Assembly: GCF_009295825.1 (NCBI RefSeq) | Contig: NZ_WHKF01000001.1 | Location: forward strand, 647,088 to 711,087 | Source of the DNA: Marinifilum sp. N1E240 | GTDB taxonomy: Bacteria; Bacteroidota; Bacteroidia; Bacteroidales; Marinifilaceae | Length of the DNA: 64,000 nt | Direction: 5' to 3' | In this document: positions 46,229 to 54,280 of the stretch, one piece after another | How the letters are laid out: each line of letters opens with the position of its first letter | How positions within the stretch are numbered: position 1 is the first letter of the stretch | Position numbers and translations under genes: made by a program | The notes under the pieces: model-generated | What the model was told of the DNA's origin: nothing | Database searches by the model: none | What the model saw: the letters and a program-made list of their open reading frames with translations, nothing else

Positions 46229-47325
46229 TGAAACGAACTTTTAAACCTGAGCCAAATATTCTAATGAGAAAAACATTAATTGTTTTAGGAATCCTCTTGT
46301 GGGGACTTTCTCAAGGAAAAGCCCAACAATTGCCTTTGTATAGTCAATATGTAGAGAATGGTTTTCTTCTAAATCCAGCAATGGCAGGAAGTAGAATGTA
46401 TTCACCTTTGCGATTGAGCTTAAGACAACAATGGGCTGGAGTTGAGGGAGCACCAGAAACTCAAGCATTAAGTTTTAATAAAAATTTAGGAAATAAGTGT
46501 ACCACTTGTAATGTAGTTGGTAATCCGCTTGCACGAAGAAATAAGCAAAGAGGAGTAGGTGTTGGTGGTTATTTTTTTAACGACAAATCCGGAGCTGTTT
46601 CAAGAACAGGATTGGAATTGTCTTACTCTTACCATTTGCAATTAACCAGAACGCGCTTAGGGCAATCAGGAACGAAGTTAGCCTTTGGTTTAGGTGGTGT
46701 TTTTTATCAATACAAGTTCGATGGAAGAGATATTCCTGTAAATGACCCTTTGTATACCGGAACAGACGAAGTTTCTTATGTGCCTGATGCTAATTTTGGG
46801 GTGTATTTGTACAACGATAATTACTTTGCAGGACTATCAGCGGTTCATTTGTTTGAATCTTCGGTTAGACTTGGTGATAATATAAGCAATGATGGTGTAA
46901 TGTTACGTCATTTTTATGCTACAGCTGGATATACTTTTCACTTACGAGATTTGATTGACCTGGAACCATCGGTTATCGTTCGAAAAACGATGGATTCGGA
47001 TATGTATTACGATGTGACGATGAAATTGTACATTAATCATTTTTGGATGGCTGCTTCGTATCGTACTAATGATCAAATTGTGGGGATGATTGGAGTAAAT
47101 TACAATCAGTATTACATTGGTTATTCTTACGATCATTATACCGATAATTTGATTGCAGATAGTAGTAACGGTACCCATGAGATAACCTTGGGAATTAATT
47201 TTGATATCCCAAATAAAATGAAGCGCGAAACCCGACAAAGGGAACGAAGAGCTGCAGACCGAAATTTCAGTCGAACTAAAACCAGGAGAATTAAAAGACA
47301 AAGTAAGAGTTATATCTTCTTTTAA
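46228..47325 (+). CDS. PorP/SprF-family type IX secretion membrane protein
   Basis: Outer-membrane barrel of the PorP/SprF family, which in Flavobacterium is needed for export of the type B cargo encoded next to it. The mature N-terminus QQLPLYSQYVENGFLLNPAMAGS is the family signature, and GVGGYFFNDKSGAVSRTGLELSYSYH follows. The ATG at 46228 overlaps the stop of the giant gene (TAATG); an in-frame ATG at 46264 gives a tidier signal peptide and may be the true start. The C-terminus is very basic (RRAADRNFSRTKTRRIKRQ), beyond the last barrel strand. A terminator follows. I read the two genes as cargo and dedicated transporter. Confidence 0.93.
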   Translation: MKRTFKPEPNILMRKTLIVLGILLWGLSQGKAQQLPLYSQYVENGFLLNPAMAGSRMYSPLRLSLRQQWAGVEGAPETQALSFNKNLGNKCTTCNVVGNPLARRNKQRGVGVGGYFFNDKSGAVSRTGLELSYSYHLQLTRTRLGQSGTKLAFGLGGVFYQYKFDGRDIPVNDPLYTGTDEVSYVPDANFGVYLYNDNYFAGLSAVHLFESSVRLGDNISNDGVMLRHFYATAGYTFHLRDLIDLEPSVIVRKTMDSDMYYDVTMKLYINHFWMAASYRTNDQIVGMIGVNYNQYYIGYSYDHYTDNLIADSSNGTHEITLGINFDIPNKMKRETRQRERRAADRNFSRTKTRRIKRQSKSYIFF

Positions 47326-47349
47326 AAATATTTAGTTGTTAAATTAAAG

Positions 47350-47382
47350 TCCGGTATAATACATAAATACCGGATTTTTTTT
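47350..47382 (+). terminator. Intrinsic terminator after sprF-like gene
   Basis: TCCGGTAT at 47350-47357 and its complement at 47367-47374 enclose a 9-nt loop, followed by eight T. It ends the giant cargo/SprF transcript. Confidence 0.9.
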
Positions 47383-47410
47383 ATCTTCAAATTTGTTAAA
47401 TTTCTAAAGT

Positions 47411-48775
47411 ATGAAGAAAATAGGTTTTATTGTAACCGCAGTTTTACTTACTCTTATTATCATTTCCTGCGATAAGGATGATGATTACAATATTAATCCT
47501 GATTTTAGACTTTCTTTTTCAACAGATACTGTTGCCTTTGATACACTATTAACTGGATTTGGATCTACTACAAAACAGCTAAAGATTTACAACAAGTCTT
47601 CATCAAAAGCTAAACTTTCCAGAATTTTTCTATACAATGATAATTCTCCTTATCGATTAAATGTGAATGGTGAGCCTTCTGTTCAGTATACCGATATCGA
47701 AATTAATGCGAATGATAGTCTTTATGTATTTGTTGAGGTTGATTTACAGCCAACAGGTATAGATGAAGCAAAGAAATTGGAAGACATTTTAGTTTGTGAG
47801 ATAAATGAAAATCTCCAGGGAGTCATTTTAGAGACATATGCACAAGATGTAACTGTAGTTGATACGGATGTAGTCAGTTCTCAAGATTGGTTGGGAAATA
47901 AGCCCTATTTAATCAAGAATGCTATTTCTGTTGCCGAAAATGTTTCATTAACTATTCATGAAGGAGTATCGGTATATTTTCGCAAAAGTGGTAGTCTTAA
48001 AATTAATGGTCAACTAACAGTAAATGGTACATCTGAAAATCCTGTTTATTTCGGGAGTTCAAGATTCGAAGAATTGTATGATAATGTTCCTGCACAATGG
48101 GATGGATTGTATTTTTCTGAAAGTAGTTTAAACAATTCATTGCAGTACTTTACCATTGAAGATGGAATGAATGGATTGAATTTTTCAGGCGATAAAAATC
48201 AGGAGAATTCGTTGACTTTAAGCTTTGGAACGATTCGTAATTTTAGTCAAAAAGGAATTTCACTAAACAATGTTGATGCTTTGATGCATGATTTAGTTGT
48301 ATCAAATTGTGGTGAGGAGTGCTTAAATGTAGAAGGTCAAAGCAAAGTAGAAGTCTATCAATCAAGTATGTTTAATGCATGGATTTATGGAGTTCGTGTT
48401 GATAATGTAGTAAATTTAGATTTAGCAGAAGGTGGTTCATGCAACATTGGGAATAATATTATATGGGGATCGCATAGTAATGAATTGAGTATGCAGAACA
48501 TTTCAAATATAGAAATTGATAATTGTATTTTGAGGTTGTCAGATGCGCAAGCAAGCGAATATGCATCTTCATTAACAAACTGTTTACTTAATGAGAATCC
48601 TTTGTTTATTGATTCTGAAAATAATGATTTCAACTTGGATGCTGATTCACCTGGTATAAACAATGGAAAAATTGCAATTGGATTACTTTATCCAATCGAT
48701 AAAAATGGAGTAAACAGAAACAGTGATGCTGCTCCTGATATTGGTGCCTTCGAGTATTTACAAGCAAATGAGTGA
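47411..48775 (+). CDS. Right-handed beta-helix lipoprotein
   Basis: A 454-residue lipoprotein (MKKIGFIVTAVLLTLIIISC, Cys20, followed by DKDDD, a sequence that may favour surface exposure in Bacteroidota). An Ig-like N-terminal region (about 35-150) is followed by a parallel beta-helix: NAISVAENVSLTIHEGVSVYF, GSLKINGQLTVNGTSENPVYF, then short turns such as LQYFTIEDGMNGLNFSG, and the typical end SPGINNGK...DIGAFEY. Such helices bind or cleave polysaccharides in many proteins, but no catalytic residues can be named. Its stop overlaps the next start (TGATG), so the two are coupled. Confidence 0.82.
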   Translation: MKKIGFIVTAVLLTLIIISCDKDDDYNINPDFRLSFSTDTVAFDTLLTGFGSTTKQLKIYNKSSSKAKLSRIFLYNDNSPYRLNVNGEPSVQYTDIEINANDSLYVFVEVDLQPTGIDEAKKLEDILVCEINENLQGVILETYAQDVTVVDTDVVSSQDWLGNKPYLIKNAISVAENVSLTIHEGVSVYFRKSGSLKINGQLTVNGTSENPVYFGSSRFEELYDNVPAQWDGLYFSESSLNNSLQYFTIEDGMNGLNFSGDKNQENSLTLSFGTIRNFSQKGISLNNVDALMHDLVVSNCGEECLNVEGQSKVEVYQSSMFNAWIYGVRVDNVVNLDLAEGGSCNIGNNIIWGSHSNELSMQNISNIEIDNCILRLSDAQASEYASSLTNCLLNENPLFIDSENNDFNLDADSPGINNGKIAIGLLYPIDKNGVNRNSDAAPDIGAFEYLQANE

Positions 48776-49824
48776 TGAAAATTTATGCCCTACTATTTCT
48801 AATTACAAGTTGTCAAATCGCACTTTCCCAATCAGTTATTGATGGTAAGGAGGAGGATAAGCGTGGTGATGTAAGAGTGATTTTTTACAATGTTGAAAAT
48901 TGTTTTGATTGCTTTGATGATAGTTTAACGCTTGATAATGAATTTTTACCGGAAGGAGAACGACACTGGAACTGGGATAAGTACAAGCAAAAGACAAATA
49001 AAATATCCAAAGTAATTCTAGCCGCTGGTGGATGGGAGTTTCCGGATATCATAGGACTTTGCGAAATTGAGAATCGTTTTGTCTTGGATGGAATATTCAA
49101 AATAGGGCATTTGAATAAAATCAACTATCAAATCATTCATCGCGAATCACCCGATCGAAGAGGTATTGACGTTGCATTAGTATATCAATCGGAAGTATTT
49201 CAACCTTTAGATACCAACTTCTTACAATTGAAGTATAAGGGAGAGAACGTCTCGACAACAAGAGAAATTTTATACGTTAAGGGAAAATTGCACACCTCTG
49301 ATACGATCCATTTATTTGTGAATCATTGGCCATCGAGGTGGGGAGGTCAATTGGAATCTGAAAACAAAAGAATATCAGCAGCTACATTATTAAAAACCAC
49401 TATAGATGCGATACTGTTGGATGATACTTCGGCAAAAATCTTGATTATGGGAGATTTTAATGATCATCCAGATAATGAATCTCTTAAGAGTATATTGAAT
49501 GCAAGATCTCCAATTGATGAGATTTCGGATAATAACTTATACAATTTAGCGGAATCTTTTGTGAATAGTGGAAGTATAGGAAGTTATAAATATCAAGGAA
49601 AATGGGGAATGCTAGATCAATTTATTGTTTCGGGTGCTCTTCTTAATAAACGAGGAATATTGTATTGTAAAACGGATGCAATGAGTATTTTCGCACCTGA
49701 TTTTTTACTGGAAACCGATGAAACACATTTTGGGACAAAGCCGTTGAGAACATTTTTAGGCTATAAATATCATGGTGGTTTTAGTGACCACTTACCCATA
49801 GTGCTTGATTTATGGAGGAAGTAA
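48775..49824 (+). CDS. Secreted endonuclease/exonuclease/phosphatase family protein
   Basis: A 349-residue EEP-fold phosphodiesterase, exported by MMKIYALLFLITSCQIALS-type signal (start taken at the ATG at 48775; a GTG lies one codon upstream). Catalytic blocks are VRVIFYNVENCFD (metal-binding Asn), IIGLCEIENR (metal Glu), HRESPDRRGIDVALVY, FVNHWPSRWGG (catalytic-type His), LIMGDFNDHPD (Asp/Asn pair) and FSDHLPIVLDL (terminal DH). The substrate may be nucleic acid or a phospho-ester. Coupled with the beta-helix lipoprotein, suggesting surface or periplasmic degradation together. Confidence 0.88.
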   Translation: MKIYALLFLITSCQIALSQSVIDGKEEDKRGDVRVIFYNVENCFDCFDDSLTLDNEFLPEGERHWNWDKYKQKTNKISKVILAAGGWEFPDIIGLCEIENRFVLDGIFKIGHLNKINYQIIHRESPDRRGIDVALVYQSEVFQPLDTNFLQLKYKGENVSTTREILYVKGKLHTSDTIHLFVNHWPSRWGGQLESENKRISAATLLKTTIDAILLDDTSAKILIMGDFNDHPDNESLKSILNARSPIDEISDNNLYNLAESFVNSGSIGSYKYQGKWGMLDQFIVSGALLNKRGILYCKTDAMSIFAPDFLLETDETHFGTKPLRTFLGYKYHGGFSDHLPIVLDLWRK

Positions 49825-49832
49825 AAAAAATA

Positions 49833-49853
49833 GCGGTAATGTAATATTACCGC
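49833..49853 (-). terminator. Intrinsic terminator of the hydrogenase gene
   Basis: GCGGTAAT and its complement flank a 5-nt loop; read on the minus strand the stem is followed by TATTTTTTTT. It lies 16 bp past the hydrogenase stop. Confidence 0.8.
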
Positions 49854-49869
49854 CATCTTTCAAGTATAT

Positions 49870-51324
49870 TTAATCTTCAAGGCTTTCTATAAGAGCTGCC
49901 AGATTTTTTTCGTAAAGTTTACTTCCGGTTTTAGGATCGAAGTTAGAACTTGGTCCGGCAATACAACCACCTTCGCAAGCCATTACTTCAACAAAATTAC
50001 CGCTGGTTTTTCCTGTTTTACCAAATGCTTTCAGCATTTTAATTTTCTTTTTATCCAAACCATTTACAATAACTGGTTTGATATTTACATAGGGTTTAAC
50101 CTCAAGTACCGATTTGGCAACACCACCACTGGCTGCATAAGCTCTACCATGGTTTAAAATGCTTTTATCTAAGGTTAGAGGGATTTCTTTACTGATTTCG
50201 ATATTCCATCCATTAAACAGTGCTGAAAGCTCTTCAAAAGTCATTACGTAGTCTACATTTGGATCTTTCATTCCTTCGCGACGTTTGGCTATGCAAGGTC
50301 CGATAAATATAATCTTGGCATTTGGATATTGTTTCTTTGCAATTTCGGCAGCATAGTACATCGGACTTTTTGTTTCCGAAACATACTTCTGGATTTCAGG
50401 AACGTGTTTTTCTACAGCCGAAACGTATGCAGGACAGCATGATGTGGTCATGAATGGAGCTTTATCTTCCAATCGCTCCAACAATTCATCAGCTTCGTTT
50501 ACCGTAGTTACATTTGCACCTTTAGCTACTTCTAGAACATCATTGAATCCAAGTTGTTTTATAGCTCCTAAAACGGTATCGGTTGTTGATTTAAATTGAC
50601 CAATTACCGCAGGAGCAACAATTGCTATAGCTTCAGTATTTTCATCTTTAATGGATTTCATCACATCAACAATCTGAGAATTCTCCATGATAGATCCGAA
50701 AGGACAGGCTGTGATACATTTACCACAGTCGATGCATTTGTCTTCATTAATTTGTTCAATACCATATTCATCTTTTGAAATTGCACCGACAGGGCATGCG
50801 TTTTCGCAAGGAACTGGCATGAATATAATAGAGTGATAAGGACAAACATTCATACAAATACCGCAATTGATACAAGTTTTTGGATCAATTTGAGCTTGCC
50901 CATTTGCATTCCAGCTTATGGATTGCTTAGGACAGTTCATCATACACGGATGAGCAACACAACCTTTACACAGGTTGGTTACGATGTAGGAATTTTTTAC
51001 ACAGGAAGTACAAGCTTCATCAACAACGGTTAGTATTTTGTCGATAGGATTTTTTCTTTCAAGTGCTTCTTCAGCGTATGATGCAAGTGTTTTTAATTCA
51101 TCTCGGTCATCTTCTAATTCAAATCCTAAAAGAGGGATTAATTTTTCTTTGATAATAACTCTTTCTTTAAAAATACAACAACGATCAGAATCAGGTTTTC
51201 TTCTTGGAGCCATTTCCAGCGGAATGCGATCAAGTCCCTCAGTAAAATTTCCTTCGTTAAAAAGCTCTGCCATTTTTGATAGCAAATCTCTTCTGATAAT
51301 CATCGTATTGTCTACGTAGGCCAT
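49870..51324 (-). CDS. Monomeric [FeFe] hydrogenase, group B-like
   Basis: A 484-residue iron-sulfur protein with an H-cluster domain. Ferredoxin-type cysteines lie at about 116-132 (CxxC..CMMNCP), 151-162 (CINCGICMNVCP), 173-178 (CENACP) and 197-208 (CIDCGKCITACP). The H-cluster motifs are TSCCPAY (294-300), GPCIAKR (342-348) and VMACEGGCIAGP (447-458); these are the group B forms, not the TSCCPxW / MPCxxK / GGGQP of group A. Activity would need the HydEFG maturases, not in this window. Likely role: hydrogen evolution or redox sensing in fermentation. It stands alone and ends at the hairpin at 49833-49853. Sure of the family, less of the direction of catalysis. Confidence 0.9.
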   Translation of the reverse strand: MAYVDNTMIIRRDLLSKMAELFNEGNFTEGLDRIPLEMAPRRKPDSDRCCIFKERVIIKEKLIPLLGFELEDDRDELKTLASYAEEALERKNPIDKILTVVDEACTSCVKNSYIVTNLCKGCVAHPCMMNCPKQSISWNANGQAQIDPKTCINCGICMNVCPYHSIIFMPVPCENACPVGAISKDEYGIEQINEDKCIDCGKCITACPFGSIMENSQIVDVMKSIKDENTEAIAIVAPAVIGQFKSTTDTVLGAIKQLGFNDVLEVAKGANVTTVNEADELLERLEDKAPFMTTSCCPAYVSAVEKHVPEIQKYVSETKSPMYYAAEIAKKQYPNAKIIFIGPCIAKRREGMKDPNVDYVMTFEELSALFNGWNIEISKEIPLTLDKSILNHGRAYAASGGVAKSVLEVKPYVNIKPVIVNGLDKKKIKMLKAFGKTGKTSGNFVEVMACEGGCIAGPSSNFDPKTGSKLYEKNLAALIESLED

Positions 51325-51427
51325 TTAGTATTATTTTAAATAGTTAGCTTGCTGTTTCAGGCGGCAAAAGTAAATATTATGCAGAACACGATATCTGCTG
51401 TTTAGCATGCAAAGGTTGTATAACAGC

Positions 51428-51453
51428 AAAAAAAACTCGGGATGATTCCCGAG
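51428..51453 (-). terminator. Intrinsic terminator of the CCA-adding-type gene
   Basis: CTCGGGA (51436-51442) and its complement (51447-51453) enclose TGAT; on the minus strand eight T follow the stem. Confidence 0.88.
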
Positions 51454-51462
51454 CTGATTTTT

Positions 51463-52875
51463 TTATTTTTTGTTGATAGGTTCAAGTCCCATCTCTTTTC
51501 CTTTTTCAAGCATGTATTGAAATGCTGCTTCCCGCTCATTTGGTATAATTCCATCTAAAATAGCATCTTTAATTGCTACTTTAATGTCTCCAATCATTTT
51601 GCAGGGAGATAAGTTAAAAGTGTCGATAATTTCCTGCCCATCGATAGGAGGTTGAAAATTACGAACAGCATCTTTCTCTTCTACCTCTTTTAATTTTCGG
51701 CGTACCAATTGGAAATTTTCAAGGAATCGTTTTACTTTTTCTTCATTTTTTGAAGTGATATCGGCTTCGCAAAGTTTCATTAAATCTTCGATATCATCTC
51801 CGGCATCGAAAAGTAGTCGACGAATAGCAGAATCTGTAACAACTTCTTGAGCCAGCACAATTGGTCTCATGTGAAGCAATACCATTTTTTGAACGTATTT
51901 CATTTTTTCATTCAATGGCAACTTCATGTTTTTAAAGATTCTAGGGATCATTTTTTCACCTACAAAATTGTGCGCATGAAAAGTCCATCCAATTCCTTTT
52001 ACAAATTTTTTAGTATTGGGTTTGGCAATATCATGCAGTAATGCCGACCATCTCAACCATAAATTGTCTGAAAAGGGAACCAACTGATCCAATACTTCCA
52101 ATGTGTGATAAAAATTATCTTTATGGCTAATACCATTTCTGGTCTCTCTTCCTTTCAATTTCTGGAACTCTGGAAAAATGAGTTTTAACAAGCCACACTC
52201 TTCAAGTAACTTAAATCCAATCGAAGGTTTATCCGAAAGAACAATTTTATTGAGCTCTTCAATAATTCTTTCCTTTGATATGATATGAATTCGATCTCTG
52301 TTTTTCTTGATTGCCTCAAAAGTTTCATCAGAAATTTTGAAGTTCAATTGAGTTGCAAAACGAATGGCACGCATCATTCTCAAAGGATCATCTGAAAAGG
52401 TAATCATAGGATCCATTGGTGTTTTAATAATCTTATTATTCAGATCATCAATTCCTCCAAATGGATCAAGAAGTTCACCAAAATTATCTTTATGCAAGCT
52501 TAAAGCTAAAGCATTAATAGTAAAATCTCTTCGTTTTTGATCATCCTCCAAACTACCATCTTCAACAATCGGATTTCTGGAATCGCGGTTATACGATTCT
52601 CGTCTGGCACCCACAAATTCAACTTCAATATCTTTAAATTTGAGCATTGCGGTACCAAAATTTTTAAAAATAGAAACTTTTGGTTTTCCGGCTTTTGCGG
52701 CGACTTTTTGTGCCAATTCAATTCCACTTCCAATTACAACTACATCAATATCTTTTGATCCACGTTGTAAAAAAATATCTCTCACGAATCCACCAATCAC
52801 ATAGCTTTCCAGGTTTTCCTGACTTACTATTTCTGATATAATGGAGAATATAGGATGCTTTAAATGTTCTTTCAC
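51463..52875 (-). CDS. cca: CCA-adding-type tRNA nucleotidyltransferase with HD domain
   Basis: Class II nucleotidyltransferase that adds or repairs the 3' CCA of tRNAs. The head domain has YVIGGFVRDIFLQRGSKDIDVVV (GG at 28-29, metal Asp42/Asp44); then RRDFTINALAL and DPLRMMRAIRFATQL, which bind nucleotide and tRNA. An HD domain follows (LRWSALLHDIAKP..F.GIGWTFHAHNFVG) and a C-terminal tail domain. The 470 residues suit a CCA-adding enzyme; poly(A) polymerase is the alternative in this family. The only tRNA in the window (23602-23676) lacks an encoded CCA, consistent with need for it. Confidence 0.92.
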   Translation of the reverse strand: MKEHLKHPIFSIISEIVSQENLESYVIGGFVRDIFLQRGSKDIDVVVIGSGIELAQKVAAKAGKPKVSIFKNFGTAMLKFKDIEVEFVGARRESYNRDSRNPIVEDGSLEDDQKRRDFTINALALSLHKDNFGELLDPFGGIDDLNNKIIKTPMDPMITFSDDPLRMMRAIRFATQLNFKISDETFEAIKKNRDRIHIISKERIIEELNKIVLSDKPSIGFKLLEECGLLKLIFPEFQKLKGRETRNGISHKDNFYHTLEVLDQLVPFSDNLWLRWSALLHDIAKPNTKKFVKGIGWTFHAHNFVGEKMIPRIFKNMKLPLNEKMKYVQKMVLLHMRPIVLAQEVVTDSAIRRLLFDAGDDIEDLMKLCEADITSKNEEKVKRFLENFQLVRRKLKEVEEKDAVRNFQPPIDGQEIIDTFNLSPCKMIGDIKVAIKDAILDGIIPNEREAAFQYMLEKGKEMGLEPINKK

Positions 52876-53039
52876 TTCTTAATTGTCAATTGCTCGTAAC
52901 AGAGCGTTATTATTCCCTTAAGTGGTTTTTATGACAAACCGACGGGTATTTTCGCTGACAAAATTACAATTATTTGAGTTGATATTGAAAAAACTATGAA
53001 TATTTGCTTTTGGCATACAAATTGTCAAATAAAAATGTA

Positions 53040-53047
53040 TAGATTTG
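53040..53047 (+). promoter_or_regulatory. Putative -7 box of the thioredoxin promoter
   Basis: TAGATTTG fits TAnnTTTG, 37 bp before the thioredoxin ATG. The nearest TTG (53022-53024) leaves a 15-bp spacer, shorter than usual. Confidence 0.45.
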
Positions 53048-53084
53048 TATATACATAGAAATGTAAATTAATTAGTGATTCGTT

Positions 53085-53447
53085 ATGGTAGAACATTTAA
53101 CAAAAGAGAGTTTTAAAGCAAAGGTATTCGATTTTGAACAGAATAAAGATTGGAAATTTGAAGGAAGCAAGCCCTGTTTAGTTGATTTTTACGCTGATTG
53201 GTGTGGACCATGCAAAACCATTGCTCCTATTTTAGAAGAGTTGAAAGCGGAATATGGTGATTCTCTTAATATTTATAAAATAGATACAGAAAAAGAGCAG
53301 GAATTATCTGCAATGTTTGGTATACAGAGTATTCCATCTTTATTGTTTATTCCGCAAGATGGTCAGCCACAGATGGCTCAAGGTGCCTTATCAAAAGATT
53401 CATTTAAGCAGGCATTTTCCGAAGTTTTGGGAGTGAAGGAAAAATAA
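53085..53447 (+). CDS. trxA: Thioredoxin (cytosolic)
   Basis: A 120-residue thioredoxin with no signal peptide. The active site is ADWCGPCKTIAPIL (Cys40, Cys43), the cis-proline lies in GIQSIPSLLFI, and the fold is complete. An N-terminal extension of about 20 residues (VFDFEQNKDWKFEGSKP) precedes the usual first strand; the secreted paralogue downstream has the same extension. Reductant of cytosolic disulfides with a thioredoxin reductase not in this window. Confidence 0.93.
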   Translation: MVEHLTKESFKAKVFDFEQNKDWKFEGSKPCLVDFYADWCGPCKTIAPILEELKAEYGDSLNIYKIDTEKEQELSAMFGIQSIPSLLFIPQDGQPQMAQGALSKDSFKQAFSEVLGVKEK

Positions 53448-53554
53448 GAATTGTGATTTTATTAACAAATGAGTATTTAAATCATTTGTAGCTTTAAGGC
53501 GATAACGAGAAGTATGAAAAGGTAGATTTTATTCCTACCGTAATTTTTGAGAAT

Positions 53555-54004
53555 ATGAAGAAGTTGATTTTGATTGCTTTTGTGGCGTTAATTACAGGAA
53601 ATGTATTTGCTCAGGCAAGTTCTGATCATGATGTAATTCAATTGAATGATTCTAGTTTTAAAGAACTTGTGTTTGACTACGAAAATGGTAAAGAATGGGC
53701 TTTTAAGGGTGACAAACCAGTAATCGTTGATTTTTATGCAACCTGGTGCGGACCATGTAAGAGAATTGCCCCGGTATTAAAGCAATTGCAGAAGGAATAT
53801 GGTGATGACATTCAAATTTACAAGGTAGATACCGATAAATCACCTAAAGTGTCAGCGGCGTTTGGAATTAAAAGTATTCCTAGTTTGTTGTTTATTCCTA
53901 AAACTGGAAAACCAACAATGGCACAGGGTGCATTGCCAAAAGAAACTCTTGTAAAAGCTATAAAAGATGTTTTAGGTGTTAATCCACCTGAATCTTTAAA
54001 ATAG
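53555..54004 (+). CDS. Secreted thioredoxin-family protein
   Basis: A 149-residue thioredoxin with a signal peptide (MKKLILIAFVALITGNVFA, cleavage after residue 19). The active site is ATWCGPCKRIAPVL (Cys65, Cys68) and the cis-proline KSIPSLLFI. From VFDYENGKEWAFKGDKP to the end it closely matches the cytosolic thioredoxin 108 bp upstream, including MAQGAL and VLGV near the C-terminus. I infer tandem duplication followed by gain of a signal peptide. It would act in the periplasm; a terminator follows at 54033-54057. Confidence 0.9.
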   Translation: MKKLILIAFVALITGNVFAQASSDHDVIQLNDSSFKELVFDYENGKEWAFKGDKPVIVDFYATWCGPCKRIAPVLKQLQKEYGDDIQIYKVDTDKSPKVSAAFGIKSIPSLLFIPKTGKPTMAQGALPKETLVKAIKDVLGVNPPESLK

Positions 54005-54032
54005 ATAATAGTAATAGTTTGGGTTTTAGAGA

Positions 54033-54057
54033 AAGTCGGCAGTTTGCCGGCTTTTTT
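54033..54057 (+). terminator. Intrinsic terminator after secreted thioredoxin
   Basis: AAGTCGGCA (54033-54041) pairs with TGCCGGCTT (54045-54053; one G-T) around GTT, then a T run to 54057. The T run overlaps the -33 element of the next promoter. Confidence 0.85.
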
Positions 54058-54085
54058 GTTTTTGCTAAAAATCCAATTACCTTTG
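54056..54085 (+). promoter_or_regulatory. Promoter of the thiamine operon, TTG-N19-TACCTTTG
   Basis: TTG at 54056-54058, a 19-bp spacer and TACCTTTG at 54078-54085 match the Bacteroidota consensus. Transcription should start near 54092, right at the riboswitch 5' end. Confidence 0.75.
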
Positions 54086-54087
54086 AC

Positions 54088-54206
54088 GCGAAATCACAGT
54101 GGGGTGCCAGAATATAGGCTGAGATCATACCCTTATATCAATATGCTAAGCTAAGTTTTATTGATATTTAACCTGATCCGGGTAATGCCGGCGTAGGAAA
54201 ATTGCG
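54088..54206 (+). ncRNA. TPP riboswitch (THI element)
   Basis: Leader RNA that binds thiamine pyrophosphate. The conserved core is all present: GGGGTGCC (54101-54108), GGCTGAGATCATACCC (54117-54132), an extended arm TATCAAT/ATTGATA, then ACCTGATCCGGGTAATGCCGG and CGTAGGAAA to about 54200. CGCGA (54088-54092) can close P1 with TTGCG (54202-54206). Downstream lie a GCGAA/TTCGC hairpin (54204-54220) and CACCC (54221-54225), complementary to GGGTG of the aptamer; they may form the switch. There is no terminator-like T run, so I expect control of translation initiation at 54281. The genes downstream fit. Confidence 0.95.
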
Positions 54207-54280
54207 AATTAACTCTTCGCCACCCTGATCTTATCAATACCTCATTGCAATATTTATTATAACCTATTAACTTTTAAACG

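Noticed and set aside
47411-48775. Polysaccharide lyase
   Set aside because: The beta-helix fold alone does not show it; no catalytic residue set could be identified.
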